This document shows, in pieces, positions 1-7,028 of a DNA stretch of 12,852 nt. Source of the stretch: Chlamydiia bacterium (GTDB lineage: Bacteria; Chlamydiota; Chlamydiia; Chlamydiales; SM23-39). The position numbers and the translations under genes were made by a program. The notes below the pieces were generated by a model. The model was not told where the DNA came from and did no database searches. It saw nothing but the letters and a program-made list of their open reading frames with translations. Where the stretch lies: assembly GCA_016194825.1 (NCBI GenBank), contig JACQAR010000023.1:1-12852 (forward strand), given 5' to 3'. Each line of letters opens with the position of its first letter. Position 1 is the first letter of the stretch.

Positions 1-314
1 GCCGAGGCGTGAAAAATATTGATCCGATCGATCGTCTCGACATCGACTATCCCCAGTCCATAGTGCACCTGTGGGTTTGCGGTGAGTTCTCGATACAGAC
101 GCTCTCGCTCCTCAGGTTCTACTTGCTTGCTGTCGTTGAGACCATTGAAATAGACCCTCTTCGGCAAGATGCATGCACACGCGACAACGGGGCCAGCAAG
201 AGGACCTCTTCCCACTTCATCGATCCCTGCAATATGCAAAAAGCCCTCTTTCCAAAGCCGCTTTTCATTGCGAAGTAAACGATGAAGACGAGCTCGCTCC
301 GGATCATAGGGCAT
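1..314 (-). CDS. rnhB: Ribonuclease HII, 5' part (3' end beyond the window)
   Basis: RNase HII cuts the RNA strand of RNA-DNA hybrids and removes misincorporated ribonucleotides. The 104 codons present read M-P-Y-D-P at the start and carry the family hallmark IDEVGRGPLAGPVVA at about residues 31-45, with the first two catalytic acidic residues, D32 and E33. A GLNDSK stretch follows, as in Escherichia coli RNase HII, and the sequence stops at INIFHAS. The later catalytic aspartates would lie past base 1. I chose the ATG at 314 because an in-frame stop lies only six codons upstream. No clear Shine-Dalgarno is seen. The start is 13 nt after the stop of the zinc-ribbon gene, so translation is probably coupled. 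The short N-terminal extension before the catalytic motif is basic. Confidence 0.93.
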   Translation of the reverse strand, partial: MPYDPERARLHRLLRNEKRLWKEGFLHIAGIDEVGRGPLAGPVVACACILPKRVYFNGLNDSKQVEPEERERLYRELTANPQVHYGLGIVDVETIDRINIFHAS

Positions 315-327
315 GGGAGCCAGGTTA

Positions 328-774
328 TCACTTCAGAGCTTTATAACCAAACACCAGCAAAGGAAGCGACGCAAAGAGATAAATGAACCAAAACTTGGCG
401 CTCCACTTCAACACAACAGCGCCGTGATGAGAAAAGAGGAGCGTCAGAACACCGAGCAATAAAAGCTGTACGCCCAGCGTGATCAGAAAAAGAGGGAAAA
501 CATAAGAAGGACGCCCTTCTTCCTCTTTTGCCTCTGGAGCAGGCGGAGCGGCTGACTCTTCAAAAGTGCGAGGCGCGTGCGGCGAGGGATAAAGCGATTC
601 AAAAGTGGGATTGAAACTCGTCGTAGTATTCGACTGGACCTGCATACGCCCTTTTTCTGGCTTTTCTTCTCTCAAATCGGCAGCGCAAAAAGGGCATACA
701 ATCACATCGAGATCGATTTCCCCTTCACAGTTCTGGCAAAGCTTTTGTCGCTTTTTCGGTTTCATCAACTTCAC
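328..774 (-). CDS. Zinc-ribbon protein with two C-terminal membrane segments
   Basis: I do not recognise a named family. From the GTG at 774 the product has 148 residues. A CxxC-x10-CxxC zinc ribbon (CQNC at 13-16, CPFC at 27-30) is followed by a charged linker rich in Pro, Ala and Glu. Two hydrophobic stretches at about 91-114 and 128-145 should span the membrane, leaving the ribbon in the cytoplasm. GTG 774 has AAGG five bases upstream. ATG 765 is the alternative start but its spacing is poor. A longer ATG at 855 would run into lpdA and across its promoter, so I reject it. The gene is upstream of rnhB and divergent from lpdA. The function is unknown; the ribbon could bind zinc and a partner protein or nucleic acid. 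Confidence 0.75.
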   Translation of the reverse strand: MKLMKPKKRQKLCQNCEGEIDLDVIVCPFCAADLREEKPEKGRMQVQSNTTTSFNPTFESLYPSPHAPRTFEESAAPPAPEAKEEEGRPSYVFPLFLITLGVQLLLLGVLTLLFSHHGAVVLKWSAKFWFIYLFASLPLLVFGYKALK

Positions 775-781
775 TATAACC

Positions 782-810
782 TTGAGTCCGTTTTCACCAT
801 AGGGTAAAAT
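782..810 (+). promoter_or_regulatory. Sigma70-like promoter for lpdA-lipA
   Basis: TTGAGT at 782-787 and TAAAAT at 805-810 are separated by exactly 17 bases, close to the housekeeping consensus. Transcription would begin near 817, just before the GAGGAG ribosome site at 818-823. This places the upstream ATG at 809 inside the -10 element and supports ATG 830 as the lpdA start. Confidence 0.6.
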
Positions 811-829
811 GAACAATGAGGAGATCAAA

Positions 830-2230
830 ATGGAAAAAAAGTCCTTTGATGTCATTGTGATTGGCTCTGGCCCAGGAGGTTATGTTGCCGCTATCCGAGC
901 TGCACAACTGGGGAAATCGGTGGCTCTCATTGAAAAAGGAGAACTCGGAGGCACCTGTCTCAATGTGGGATGTATTCCCAGTAAAGCCCTTTTGACCAAC
1001 GCCGCCGTTTTCCACCAGATCCAGCATGCAGCCGAGTTTGGCATTGAGATCGGCTCGATCCGTTTGGATTATGCCAAAATGAAGCAGCGGAAAGACCAGG
1101 TCGTGACCAAAATCCGAGGGGGTCTAGAAGGTCTATTGAAAGCGAATAAAATTTCTATTTTCCGCGGCACTGCCCAGTTTGAATCCCCCACACAGCTCAA
1201 AGTGACAGGCCAAGATAATCTCTGGCTCGATTCTGAAAACATCATCATCGCAACAGGCTCGATCCCGACCGATGTGAAAGCATTCCCCTGCGACCACAAA
1301 CGGATCCTCAACTCTACCTCGCTCTTGGAAGTCACCCAGCTGCCAAAAACATTGGCTATTGTCGGAGGCGGCTATATTGGCTGCGAGTTTGCCACACTTT
1401 TTGCAGAGCTCGGCACCAAAGTGACCATTTTAGAAGCGCTGCCCAGCATCTTGAGCCTACAGGGCTCAAGCATCGGACAATTCATGACCCGCATCTTCAC
1501 CTCCAAAGGAATCGACATCCAAACCGGAGTGAAAGTAGAAGCCATCCAAAACCTCGGCTCTCATACGCAAATCCGGGTTGCAGGAGGCAACACTCTTGAT
1601 GCAGAGCTCACTCTCGTCTCCGTTGGGCGCCGCGTTTATACAGAAGGGTTAAAGTTAGAAAAAGCAGGTCTCTCCGTGAATGAAAAAGGATGGATTGCCA
1701 CCGATGAGCGGATGGAAACTGCTGTAAAAGGGATTTATGCAATTGGTGATGTGACCGGAAAATGGATGCTCGCCCACGTCGCCTCCCACCAAGGCATCGT
1801 GGCCGCCTCGAATGCCGCTGGCGTCGATACTGTGATGCATGATGAAGCAATTCCCGCCGTGATCTTTACCTCGCCAGAGATTGCGATGGTAGGCCTCACC
1901 CAAGAAGAAGCGCAAGCCAAAGGTTATACAACAACCATCGGGAATTTTCCTTTCCAAGCTCTTGGCAAAGCCCAGGCAGCCAATGACACAGCGGGCTATG
2001 CTCAAATCGTCGCCGATAAAAAGACAGGACAGATCCTGGGCGCCACGGTCATTGGGCATGAGGCAAGCAACCTGATTGCTGAAATGACGCTCGCCATCCA
2101 AAATGAGCTCACACTCGATTCTGTAATCGATACCATTCATGCCCACCCGACGCTAGCCGAATCGTGGCATGAAGCCGCCCTTTTGGCAGCTGATCGCCCC
2201 ATCAACTTTCCACCCAAGATCAAGCGATGA
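830..2230 (+). CDS. lpdA: Dihydrolipoyl dehydrogenase (E3)
   Basis: E3 is the flavoprotein that reoxidises dihydrolipoamide with NAD+ in the pyruvate and 2-oxoglutarate dehydrogenase complexes. The product has 466 residues, a normal length. The FAD-binding GSGPGGY is at 12-18, the redox disulfide lies in GGTCLNVGCIPSK (C43, C48), and the NAD-binding GGGYIGCEFA is in the middle. The second FAD contact YAIGDVTG follows, and the C-terminal HPTLAE supplies the active-site pair H439 and E444. ATG 830 is preferred over ATG 809 because GAGGAG sits six bases before it and the promoter -10 box covers 809. The stop overlaps the lipA start in ATGA, so the two are translated together. Nothing is missing from the catalytic set. 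Confidence 0.97.
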   Translation: MEKKSFDVIVIGSGPGGYVAAIRAAQLGKSVALIEKGELGGTCLNVGCIPSKALLTNAAVFHQIQHAAEFGIEIGSIRLDYAKMKQRKDQVVTKIRGGLEGLLKANKISIFRGTAQFESPTQLKVTGQDNLWLDSENIIIATGSIPTDVKAFPCDHKRILNSTSLLEVTQLPKTLAIVGGGYIGCEFATLFAELGTKVTILEALPSILSLQGSSIGQFMTRIFTSKGIDIQTGVKVEAIQNLGSHTQIRVAGGNTLDAELTLVSVGRRVYTEGLKLEKAGLSVNEKGWIATDERMETAVKGIYAIGDVTGKWMLAHVASHQGIVAASNAAGVDTVMHDEAIPAVIFTSPEIAMVGLTQEEAQAKGYTTTIGNFPFQALGKAQAANDTAGYAQIVADKKTGQILGATVIGHEASNLIAEMTLAIQNELTLDSVIDTIHAHPTLAESWHEAALLAADRPINFPPKIKR

Positions 2231-3105
2231 GTTTAGATATCCTCAAGGACCAAGAAGAACCTCATTTCCCCGAGTGGCTCCGCAGAAAACTCCCACCGGG
2301 TGGCCAGATTTTCAAAACGAATGCAATTCTGGAAAAATATCAGCTCAACACTGTCTGCGAAGAGGCCAAATGCCCTAATCGCCTCGAATGCTATACGAAA
2401 AAAACTGCCACCTTCCTTGCTCTCGGCAAAGCCTGCACTCGCAACTGCGGCTTTTGCGACATCGACTTCACCAAAACCCCCAAAGCACCCGAAGCCGATG
2501 AACCGGAGAGAATTGCCCTCTCAGCGCGTGAATTGGGCCTCAAGCACGTCGTGATTACAATGGTCGCACGCGATGATCTGCCCGACCAAGGCGCTGCTCA
2601 TATTGCAGCTATCATCCGAGAAGTGCGCAAGCATAACCAGGGTGTGACGGTAGAAGTGCTGACCTCTGACTTCTCAGGTAATCTCGCCGCACTCGACATC
2701 TGTCTTTCGGAAAACCCAGAGGTCTTCAACCACAACATTGAAACAGTGCGCGCCCTCACTCCTCGCGTACGGCACCGCGCAACCTATGATCGGACGCTGC
2801 TCGTCCTGTCTCACGCCAAACAATCGGGGAAAAGCCGCTATGTGAAATCGGGCATCATGATTGGTCTTGGCGAGCAAGAGAGCGAGGTAGAGGAGACGAT
2901 CCGGGATCTACATAGAGCTGGTTGCGACATCATCACCATCGGGCAGTATCTGCAGCCGAGTCGCCATAAACTGCGCGTCAAAAGCTTCATTCGCCCTGAG
3001 CAATTCAAGCGGTACGAGGCGTACGGCCTTTCTCTCGGCATCAAGCACATGTACTGTGGCCCCTTCGTCCGCTCCAGCTACAACGCAGGGCTGTTTGTGC
3101 AGTGA
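2227..3105 (+). CDS. lipA: Lipoyl synthase (radical SAM)
   Basis: LipA inserts two sulfur atoms into protein-bound octanoyl groups, completing lipoyl cofactors for the dehydrogenase complexes that LpdA serves. The product has 292 residues, the usual size. The auxiliary cluster motif is CEEAKCPNRLEC (C44, C49, C55), and the radical SAM cluster motif is CTRNCGFC (C70, C74, C77). The C-terminal RSSYNAG at 282-288 supplies the serine ligand of the auxiliary cluster. The GLGEQ motif is also present. The start overlaps the lpdA stop by four bases and has no strong ribosome site of its own, so expression should depend on lpdA translation. All family-defining residues are in place. Confidence 0.97.
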   Translation: MSLDILKDQEEPHFPEWLRRKLPPGGQIFKTNAILEKYQLNTVCEEAKCPNRLECYTKKTATFLALGKACTRNCGFCDIDFTKTPKAPEADEPERIALSARELGLKHVVITMVARDDLPDQGAAHIAAIIREVRKHNQGVTVEVLTSDFSGNLAALDICLSENPEVFNHNIETVRALTPRVRHRATYDRTLLVLSHAKQSGKSRYVKSGIMIGLGEQESEVEETIRDLHRAGCDIITIGQYLQPSRHKLRVKSFIRPEQFKRYEAYGLSLGIKHMYCGPFVRSSYNAGLFVQ

Positions 3106-3154
3106 TGGCCTCTTAAAAAATTCCCTTAAGCAATAACAAGAAAAGGAATCGATT

Positions 3155-3235
3155 GTGCGCTGGATGACAAGCTGGGACACAAAGCCAGAGTGGATTGAGC
3201 AATTTTCTGAAAAGCTTGGTCAACTTCTAACTTAA
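3155..3235 (+). CDS. Possible small ORF (26 aa) downstream of lipA
   Basis: A GTG at 3155 is preceded by AAAAGGA with a seven-base gap, a good ribosome site. It opens a 26-codon frame beginning V-R-W-M-T-S-W and ending in TAA. The peptide has three tryptophans and no hydrophobic segment. Flanking sequences GGCcTCTTAA (3107-3116) and TTAAGAGCC (3232-3240) are nearly complementary, so the segment could form a long hairpin or be a decayed insertion. I recognise no homologue. It could also be the tail of a degraded gene. It rests only on the ribosome site and the open frame. Confidence 0.2.
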   Translation: MRWMTSWDTKPEWIEQFSEKLGQLLT

Positions 3236-3263
3236 GAGCCGGTTTATCTCGCTTCCCTGATGC

Positions 3264-4262
3264 TCAAACTTGCACGAGCTGTTTACCTAAATTTTCTCCT
3301 TTGAATAGACCCAAAAGAGCCCGCGGGGTGTTTTCAATCCCCACAACGACTGTTTCACATGGCGTGATTTTCCCCCGTTCTAACCACTGCTGCATCTGTT
3401 TTCTGCCTTCAGCAAAGCGGTGTTTGTAATCGGTGTTGACCAAGAAACCCTTGGCCATAGCGCTTTTTACAATGAGATACCGAAAATTTCTGGGGCCGAT
3501 ATCGGGCTGTTCGAGATTGTATGAAGAAATTTGGCCACACAGAATGACCCGTGCGCCTCGGCTCAATCGCTTCATGACCTCATCGGTAATCGTTCCTCCG
3601 ACATTATCAAAATAGAGATCGATTCCCTTGGGACATGCCACTTCTAAGTGCTGCGCCCATTCAGGGCTCTTATAATTGAGCGCACCATCAAACTTCAGCT
3701 CGTTGCGCAAATAGTCGACTTTCCGCTCGCTCCCGGTAATCCCGACCACGCGGCAGCCTTGAATATGAGCGATTTGTCCCACTAGCGCTCCTACTGCGCC
3801 GGCTGCGCCCGAAATGACAATCGTTTCTCCTGATTTTGGCGCTCCAATGTCCATCAATCCAAAATAAGCAGTCATCGCAGGCATACCGAGAGCGCTCAAT
3901 GCCGTCCTCGGTGTGACTCTATGGGCAGAACATTTCCAAAGGGTCTCTCCAGGGACAGCAGAGTAATCGGCCCAATCCAAATAGCCACACACCTCTTCGC
4001 CCACTTGAAAATCGGGATGTTTTGAAGCGACCACTCGCCCTGCTCCGTCGCCATTGGCTGGAAGGTTGATGGGGAAAGGAGGATGGGAAGAAGGACGTCC
4101 CCCAATGCGACCTCGCATATAAGGATCGACCGATAAATAGAGCGCCTGTACTAAAACCTCTCCTTCTCTGATAGCAGGAATAGTACCTACATGGAGCTGA
4201 AAATTTTCGAGACTGGGCATCCCCTGAGGCCTAGATACAAGATGGATCTGTCGATTGGACAT
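3264..4262 (-). CDS. NADP-dependent oxidoreductase, CurA/PTGR-type MDR family
   Basis: This is a zinc-independent medium-chain dehydrogenase/reductase of the group containing curcumin reductase CurA and prostaglandin/alkenal reductases, which reduce activated double bonds with NADPH. The 332-residue product has the expected length. The family signature VDPYMRGR is at 45-52, the glycine-rich nucleotide loop AAGAVG at 153-158, and YFDNVGG at 217-223. No structural-zinc cysteine cluster is present, as expected for this branch. The ATG at 4262 has GAGG four bases upstream. The gene is monocistronic, with converging lipA on one side and a repeat-filled divergent spacer on the other. The substrate is unknown; detoxification of reactive aldehydes or enones is the usual guess. 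Confidence 0.9.
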   Translation of the reverse strand: MSNRQIHLVSRPQGMPSLENFQLHVGTIPAIREGEVLVQALYLSVDPYMRGRIGGRPSSHPPFPINLPANGDGAGRVVASKHPDFQVGEEVCGYLDWADYSAVPGETLWKCSAHRVTPRTALSALGMPAMTAYFGLMDIGAPKSGETIVISGAAGAVGALVGQIAHIQGCRVVGITGSERKVDYLRNELKFDGALNYKSPEWAQHLEVACPKGIDLYFDNVGGTITDEVMKRLSRGARVILCGQISSYNLEQPDIGPRNFRYLIVKSAMAKGFLVNTDYKHRFAEGRKQMQQWLERGKITPCETVVVGIENTPRALLGLFKGENLGKQLVQV

Positions 4263-4287
4263 ATTTCCTCAGAAATTTTTCGGATTA

Positions 4288-4450
4288 ATACCATTCGCAA
4301 AAAATAAATTCATAAATTGCAGGCGTCTTTTACCTGCGCGCCTTCGCCTTCACTCGAGCCAACATGATACAAGTTGGCCTCTCGCTCCAGGCTTTGGTGC
4401 TCGGCAAAATACGCTGTGCACGTTATGTCTTTATTTTCCGCGAATGGTAT
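4288..4450. mobile_element. MITE-like element with 28-bp imperfect inverted ends
   Basis: The spacer between the divergent genes at 4262 and 4572 (309 bp) is mostly one inverted-repeat unit. The left arm at 4288-4315 and the right arm at 4423-4450 match at 24 of 28 positions. They share the perfect 11-mer ATACCATTCGC at the outer tip, then AAAATAAA, then CATAA, separated by two 2-base mismatches. The enclosed 107 bp is more G+C-rich and has no credible ORF. No target duplication is obvious. It could be a MITE or a large stem-loop acting on both flanking genes. The remaining bases up to 4571 hold the ribosome site of the next gene and no promoter I would defend. Confidence 0.5.
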
Positions 4451-4571
4451 AAGTTAGCAGAACTGGCTGCTGGAAGTCAAAACCTTCGAACCCCTGTAAT
4501 CGACAAAAGATATTTTTTAAAAAGTCTCGTTCTGGTACCTTATTCACCTTTTTCAACCAGGGAGTTTTCGT

Positions 4572-5000
4572 ATGGCAGTAGCGTCCATTCCTAGACCAAC
4601 TACCATTTACGTTCGTGAAGAACGCGCATGGGCAACCCCCATCGCCTCATTTGTGTTTCAGACAGCAGCGCAATGCACAGAATTTACGGAAGCGGTCTTT
4701 CAGCATATAGCGACAGAAGCTGCAAAGCCTGAGGACGCAAGATCTTTTCCCGGCATAACGAGAATTTGGCGAGCTGATGAAGACGCCTTTAGCCAAGACA
4801 CACTTGCAACAACGCTAGATTCTGAGTGCATCTGCAGCATTATGCCCTATGCTGGCACAACTCTTGGCAAAATCAGTACCATTCAAGGGCTAATCGAGGA
4901 AGTCACCCAGCTTCTTCAGACTCAAGACCCTACTTTTGCTTGCCCTGCAGTCACCCCTATTCACCCCAGCTGGAGGCAAAGGAGCGTGTCAGTGGCTTAG
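4572..5000 (+). CDS. Hypothetical protein, 142 aa
   Basis: I do not recognise this protein. It is probably real, because GGAG at 4561-4564 sits seven bases before the ATG and the composition is ordinary for a soluble protein. The N-terminus reads MAVASIPRPTTIYVREE. There is no signal peptide or membrane segment, and the few cysteines do not form an obvious metal site. The end is basic and serine-rich. It lies 58 bp upstream of the glgC 5' fragment on the same strand and could be cotranscribed with it. No glycogen-related motif is visible, so I assign no function. It may be lineage-specific. Confidence 0.6.
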   Translation: MAVASIPRPTTIYVREERAWATPIASFVFQTAAQCTEFTEAVFQHIATEAAKPEDARSFPGITRIWRADEDAFSQDTLATTLDSECICSIMPYAGTTLGKISTIQGLIEEVTQLLQTQDPTFACPAVTPIHPSWRQRSVSVA

Positions 5001-5058
5001 AATCAGCTATCTAAACTCCATATTGCAGCGAAAATCGGATCTTCTTATCGTGCGCTAT

Positions 5059-5628
5059 ATGAGGAAGTTGCCAATCCAGGTTGCCACTGTCATTTTAGCC
5101 GGAGGGCAAGGGACTCGGCTCCACCCGCTCACCATCCACCACTCCAAGCCCGCCATCGCCTATGGCGGACGCTATCGGCTGATCGACATCCCCATCTCCA
5201 ACTCCATCAACTCCGACTTTAGACAAATTTTTGTGATCGCGCAGTACCTGTCTGGCGAATTGCAGCACCACATCGGCCAGACCTACCACTTTGACCACTT
5301 CAATCCGGGATCAGTCGATGTCTTGACGCCTCAAGAGAACGACCAAGGGGAAAAAGAATGGTTCAAAGGGACTGCTGATGCTGTGCGGAAAAATTTGCCG
5401 ACTCTGCTCAAGTCAGAAGCTGATTATTTCTTGATCCTATCGGGTGATCAGCTCTACAACATCAACTTCCAACACATGCTCTCTTTCGCTCAGGAGAAAA
5501 ACGCCGATCTTCTCATCGCTTCCATCCCTGTACTCGAAAAAGAAGCAAGCCGGATGGGGCTGTTGAAAATTGACACTGACCATATTTGGGCTCAATGGGT
5601 ATCTATGTATTCAAGCGAGAGGCGCTGA
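5059..5628 (+). CDS. glgC: GlgC (ADP-glucose pyrophosphorylase) N-terminal fragment; gene broken
   Basis: GlgC makes ADP-glucose from glucose-1-phosphate and ATP, the committed step of bacterial glycogen synthesis. This fragment carries the nucleotide-binding GGQGTRLHPLT near the N-terminus, SKPAIAYGGRYRLID, FKGTADAVR and the catalytic-domain segment LSGDQLY. After MGLLKIDTDHI the GlgC match ends and the frame runs through 14 unrelated codons to TGA at 5626-5628. The gene continues in another frame from about 5586. The segment normally found here, including the EKP motif whose lysine contacts glucose-1-phosphate in the E. coli enzyme, is absent. The ATG at 5059 gives the usual GlgC N-terminus; its ribosome site is weak. 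The fragment could be translated but should be inactive by itself. Confidence 0.85.
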   Translation: MRKLPIQVATVILAGGQGTRLHPLTIHHSKPAIAYGGRYRLIDIPISNSINSDFRQIFVIAQYLSGELQHHIGQTYHFDHFNPGSVDVLTPQENDQGEKEWFKGTADAVRKNLPTLLKSEADYFLILSGDQLYNINFQHMLSFAQEKNADLLIASIPVLEKEASRMGLLKIDTDHIWAQWVSMYSSERR

Positions 5629-6239
5629 CAGAGCTATTGAATCAGGACCAGCGGGAAGATTTTGGCTACCATCTCATCTCGACCGCGGTCAAAAAGGGGA
5701 AAACCTTCGCGTTCGTCTATCACGGCTACTGGGAAGATATTGGGACTGTTGCCTCCTATTACGAGGCCAATCTCATCATGACTGAAAACAGCCTCTCTGG
5801 ATTGAATACGTATGACGAGCGCAATCCTATCTACACACGTCCCACCTTTTTGCCAGGCCCCAAGATTGAGAGCACCAAGATCATCCAGTCGATCGTCTGC
5901 GAAGGAAGCATCATCGAAGCGGAAGAGATCTCTCACTGCGTGATTGGCCTCCGCTCCCATATCCGGCGCGGTACGATCATGCGCGATACTGTGATGATGG
6001 GGAACCACTTCTATATGCCCCCCACAAAAGAAGGCAAAAAAATCGAAGAGGACTTCACCGTTGGCGAAAATTGTTTGATCGAAAAAGCCATCATCGATGA
6101 ACATGTACGGATAGGCAACCGAGTCAAATTGATCAACAAACAAAAGCTCAAGCACTTCGATGGCGAGGGGATCTTTATCCGCGATGGGATCATCATCATC
6201 ACAGCTGGCACTTGTATACCCGACGACTTTGAATTATGA
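5595..6239 (+). CDS. glgC: GlgC C-terminal fragment (beta-helix part); gene broken
   Basis: This is the remainder of glgC, resuming with GSMGIYVFKREAL, which follows the EKP loop in intact enzymes. It holds the last part of the catalytic domain, including YWEDIGT, and the left-handed beta-helix C-terminal domain through IITAGTCIPDDFEL, so the true C-terminus is present. The 214 codons from ATG 5595 contain no further stop. TTG at 5586 is an alternative start. The frame overlaps the end of the 5' fragment, so ribosomes could reinitiate here. Its stop overlaps the start of the metallophosphoesterase in ATGA, and this coupling may be why the frame stays open. It is not expected to have pyrophosphorylase activity. 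Confidence 0.85.
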   Translation: MGIYVFKREALTELLNQDQREDFGYHLISTAVKKGKTFAFVYHGYWEDIGTVASYYEANLIMTENSLSGLNTYDERNPIYTRPTFLPGPKIESTKIIQSIVCEGSIIEAEEISHCVIGLRSHIRRGTIMRDTVMMGNHFYMPPTKEGKKIEEDFTVGENCLIEKAIIDEHVRIGNRVKLINKQKLKHFDGEGIFIRDGIIIITAGTCIPDDFEL

Positions 6240-7003
6240 GCAAGCTGCCGTTTCGAATCTGGGCCATTGGCGATCTGCATCTTAGTTTTGGCGTAGCGAA
6301 CAAGAGCATGGATGTGTTTGGCCCGCAGTGGGCCGAGCATGCCGAGAAGATGGCGGCTCACTGGAAGCAGATTGTGCACCCTGAAGATTTAGTTTTGATC
6401 CCCGGAGACATCTCTTGGGCCATGCGCTTGGAAGAGGTCATTCCCGACCTAGCGTGGATCGATGCCCTCCCAGGAACGAAAGTCCTCATTAAAGGGAATC
6501 ACGACTACTGGTGGGGCTCTTTAAAAAAAATCACCGAAATCCTCCCTCCCTCGCTCCATGTGATCCAAAATAATGCCTTCACGTGGAAGGGCGTCACAAT
6601 CGGAGGAGCCCGCCTATGGGATACAGCTGAGTACAATTTCAGCGCCTTCGTCGAGTTTAAAGAAAATCCGAAAGCACGAGCCATAGACACTGAGGAGCTC
6701 GTTCAAGAAGAATTTGCCCAGAAGCTCTTTGATAAAGAGCTAGAGCGGCTGAAATTGAGTCTCAGCCAGCTTGATCCCCAAGCGAAGGTGCGGCTTGCCA
6801 TGACCCACTACCCTCCCATTGGCGCCGATCTCCAAGCCAGTAGAGCCGCTCAGATCCTCGAACAGCACGGCATCCAGGCGTGCGTCTTCGGTCATCTCCA
6901 TAGTATCCGAGACCAAAGTCTACAGTTTGGTGAGCGCAAGGAGGTCCGCTACCTCCTCGCCTCCGCCGACTACATTCACTTCCAGCCCATCGCTGTAATG
7001 TAA
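6236..7003 (+). CDS. Metallophosphoesterase (calcineurin-like)
   Basis: This is a binuclear-metal phosphohydrolase of the calcineurin-like superfamily. All five signature blocks are present in 255 residues: GDLH (D13, H15), GDISW (D58), GNHDYWW (N88, H89), THYPP (H191) and GHLH (H220, H222). There is no signal peptide, so it acts in the cytoplasm. The substrate cannot be read from the sequence. The ATG at 6236 overlaps the glgC 3' fragment stop and lacks a ribosome site of its own. I recall the same glgC-phosphoesterase order in Chlamydia trachomatis (CT489-CT488), which supports a chlamydial origin. Its TAA stop lies inside a perfect hairpin (6996-7018). Confidence 0.92.
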   Translation: MSKLPFRIWAIGDLHLSFGVANKSMDVFGPQWAEHAEKMAAHWKQIVHPEDLVLIPGDISWAMRLEEVIPDLAWIDALPGTKVLIKGNHDYWWGSLKKITEILPPSLHVIQNNAFTWKGVTIGGARLWDTAEYNFSAFVEFKENPKARAIDTEELVQEEFAQKLFDKELERLKLSLSQLDPQAKVRLAMTHYPPIGADLQASRAAQILEQHGIQACVFGHLHSIRDQSLQFGERKEVRYLLASADYIHFQPIAVM

Positions 7004-7018
7004 AGCCGCTTTACATTA
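6996..7018. terminator. Perfect 10-bp stem-loop over the phosphoesterase stop codon
   Basis: TAATGTAAAG (6996-7005) and CTTTACATTA (7009-7018) pair perfectly around a CCG loop. The TAA stop at 7001-7003 is inside the left arm. The stem is A+T-rich and is followed by AAAATAT rather than a T-run, so it is not a classical intrinsic terminator. It may instead protect or process the transcript, or limit readthrough into the pseudopilin-like gene at 7029. Confidence 0.4.
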
Positions 7019-7028
7019 AAATATCGGG

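Noticed and set aside
809..829. Upstream ATG of lpdA at 809
   Set aside because: It lies in the promoter -10 box, and ATG 830 has a better ribosome site and gives the usual E3 N-terminus.
1655..2146. Long open frame antisense to lpdA (163 codons)
   Set aside because: It is a shadow of a fully supported gene, with no ribosome site or domain.
4478..4500. tRNA T-loop-like string CCTTCGAACCCC
   Set aside because: On neither strand does a T-stem with the G53-C61 pair form, and no acceptor or anticodon arm surrounds it.
5634..6155. Long open frame antisense to the glgC 3' fragment (173 codons)
   Set aside because: It mirrors codon use of the GlgC frame, has no recognisable motif, and the sense strand has clear homology.
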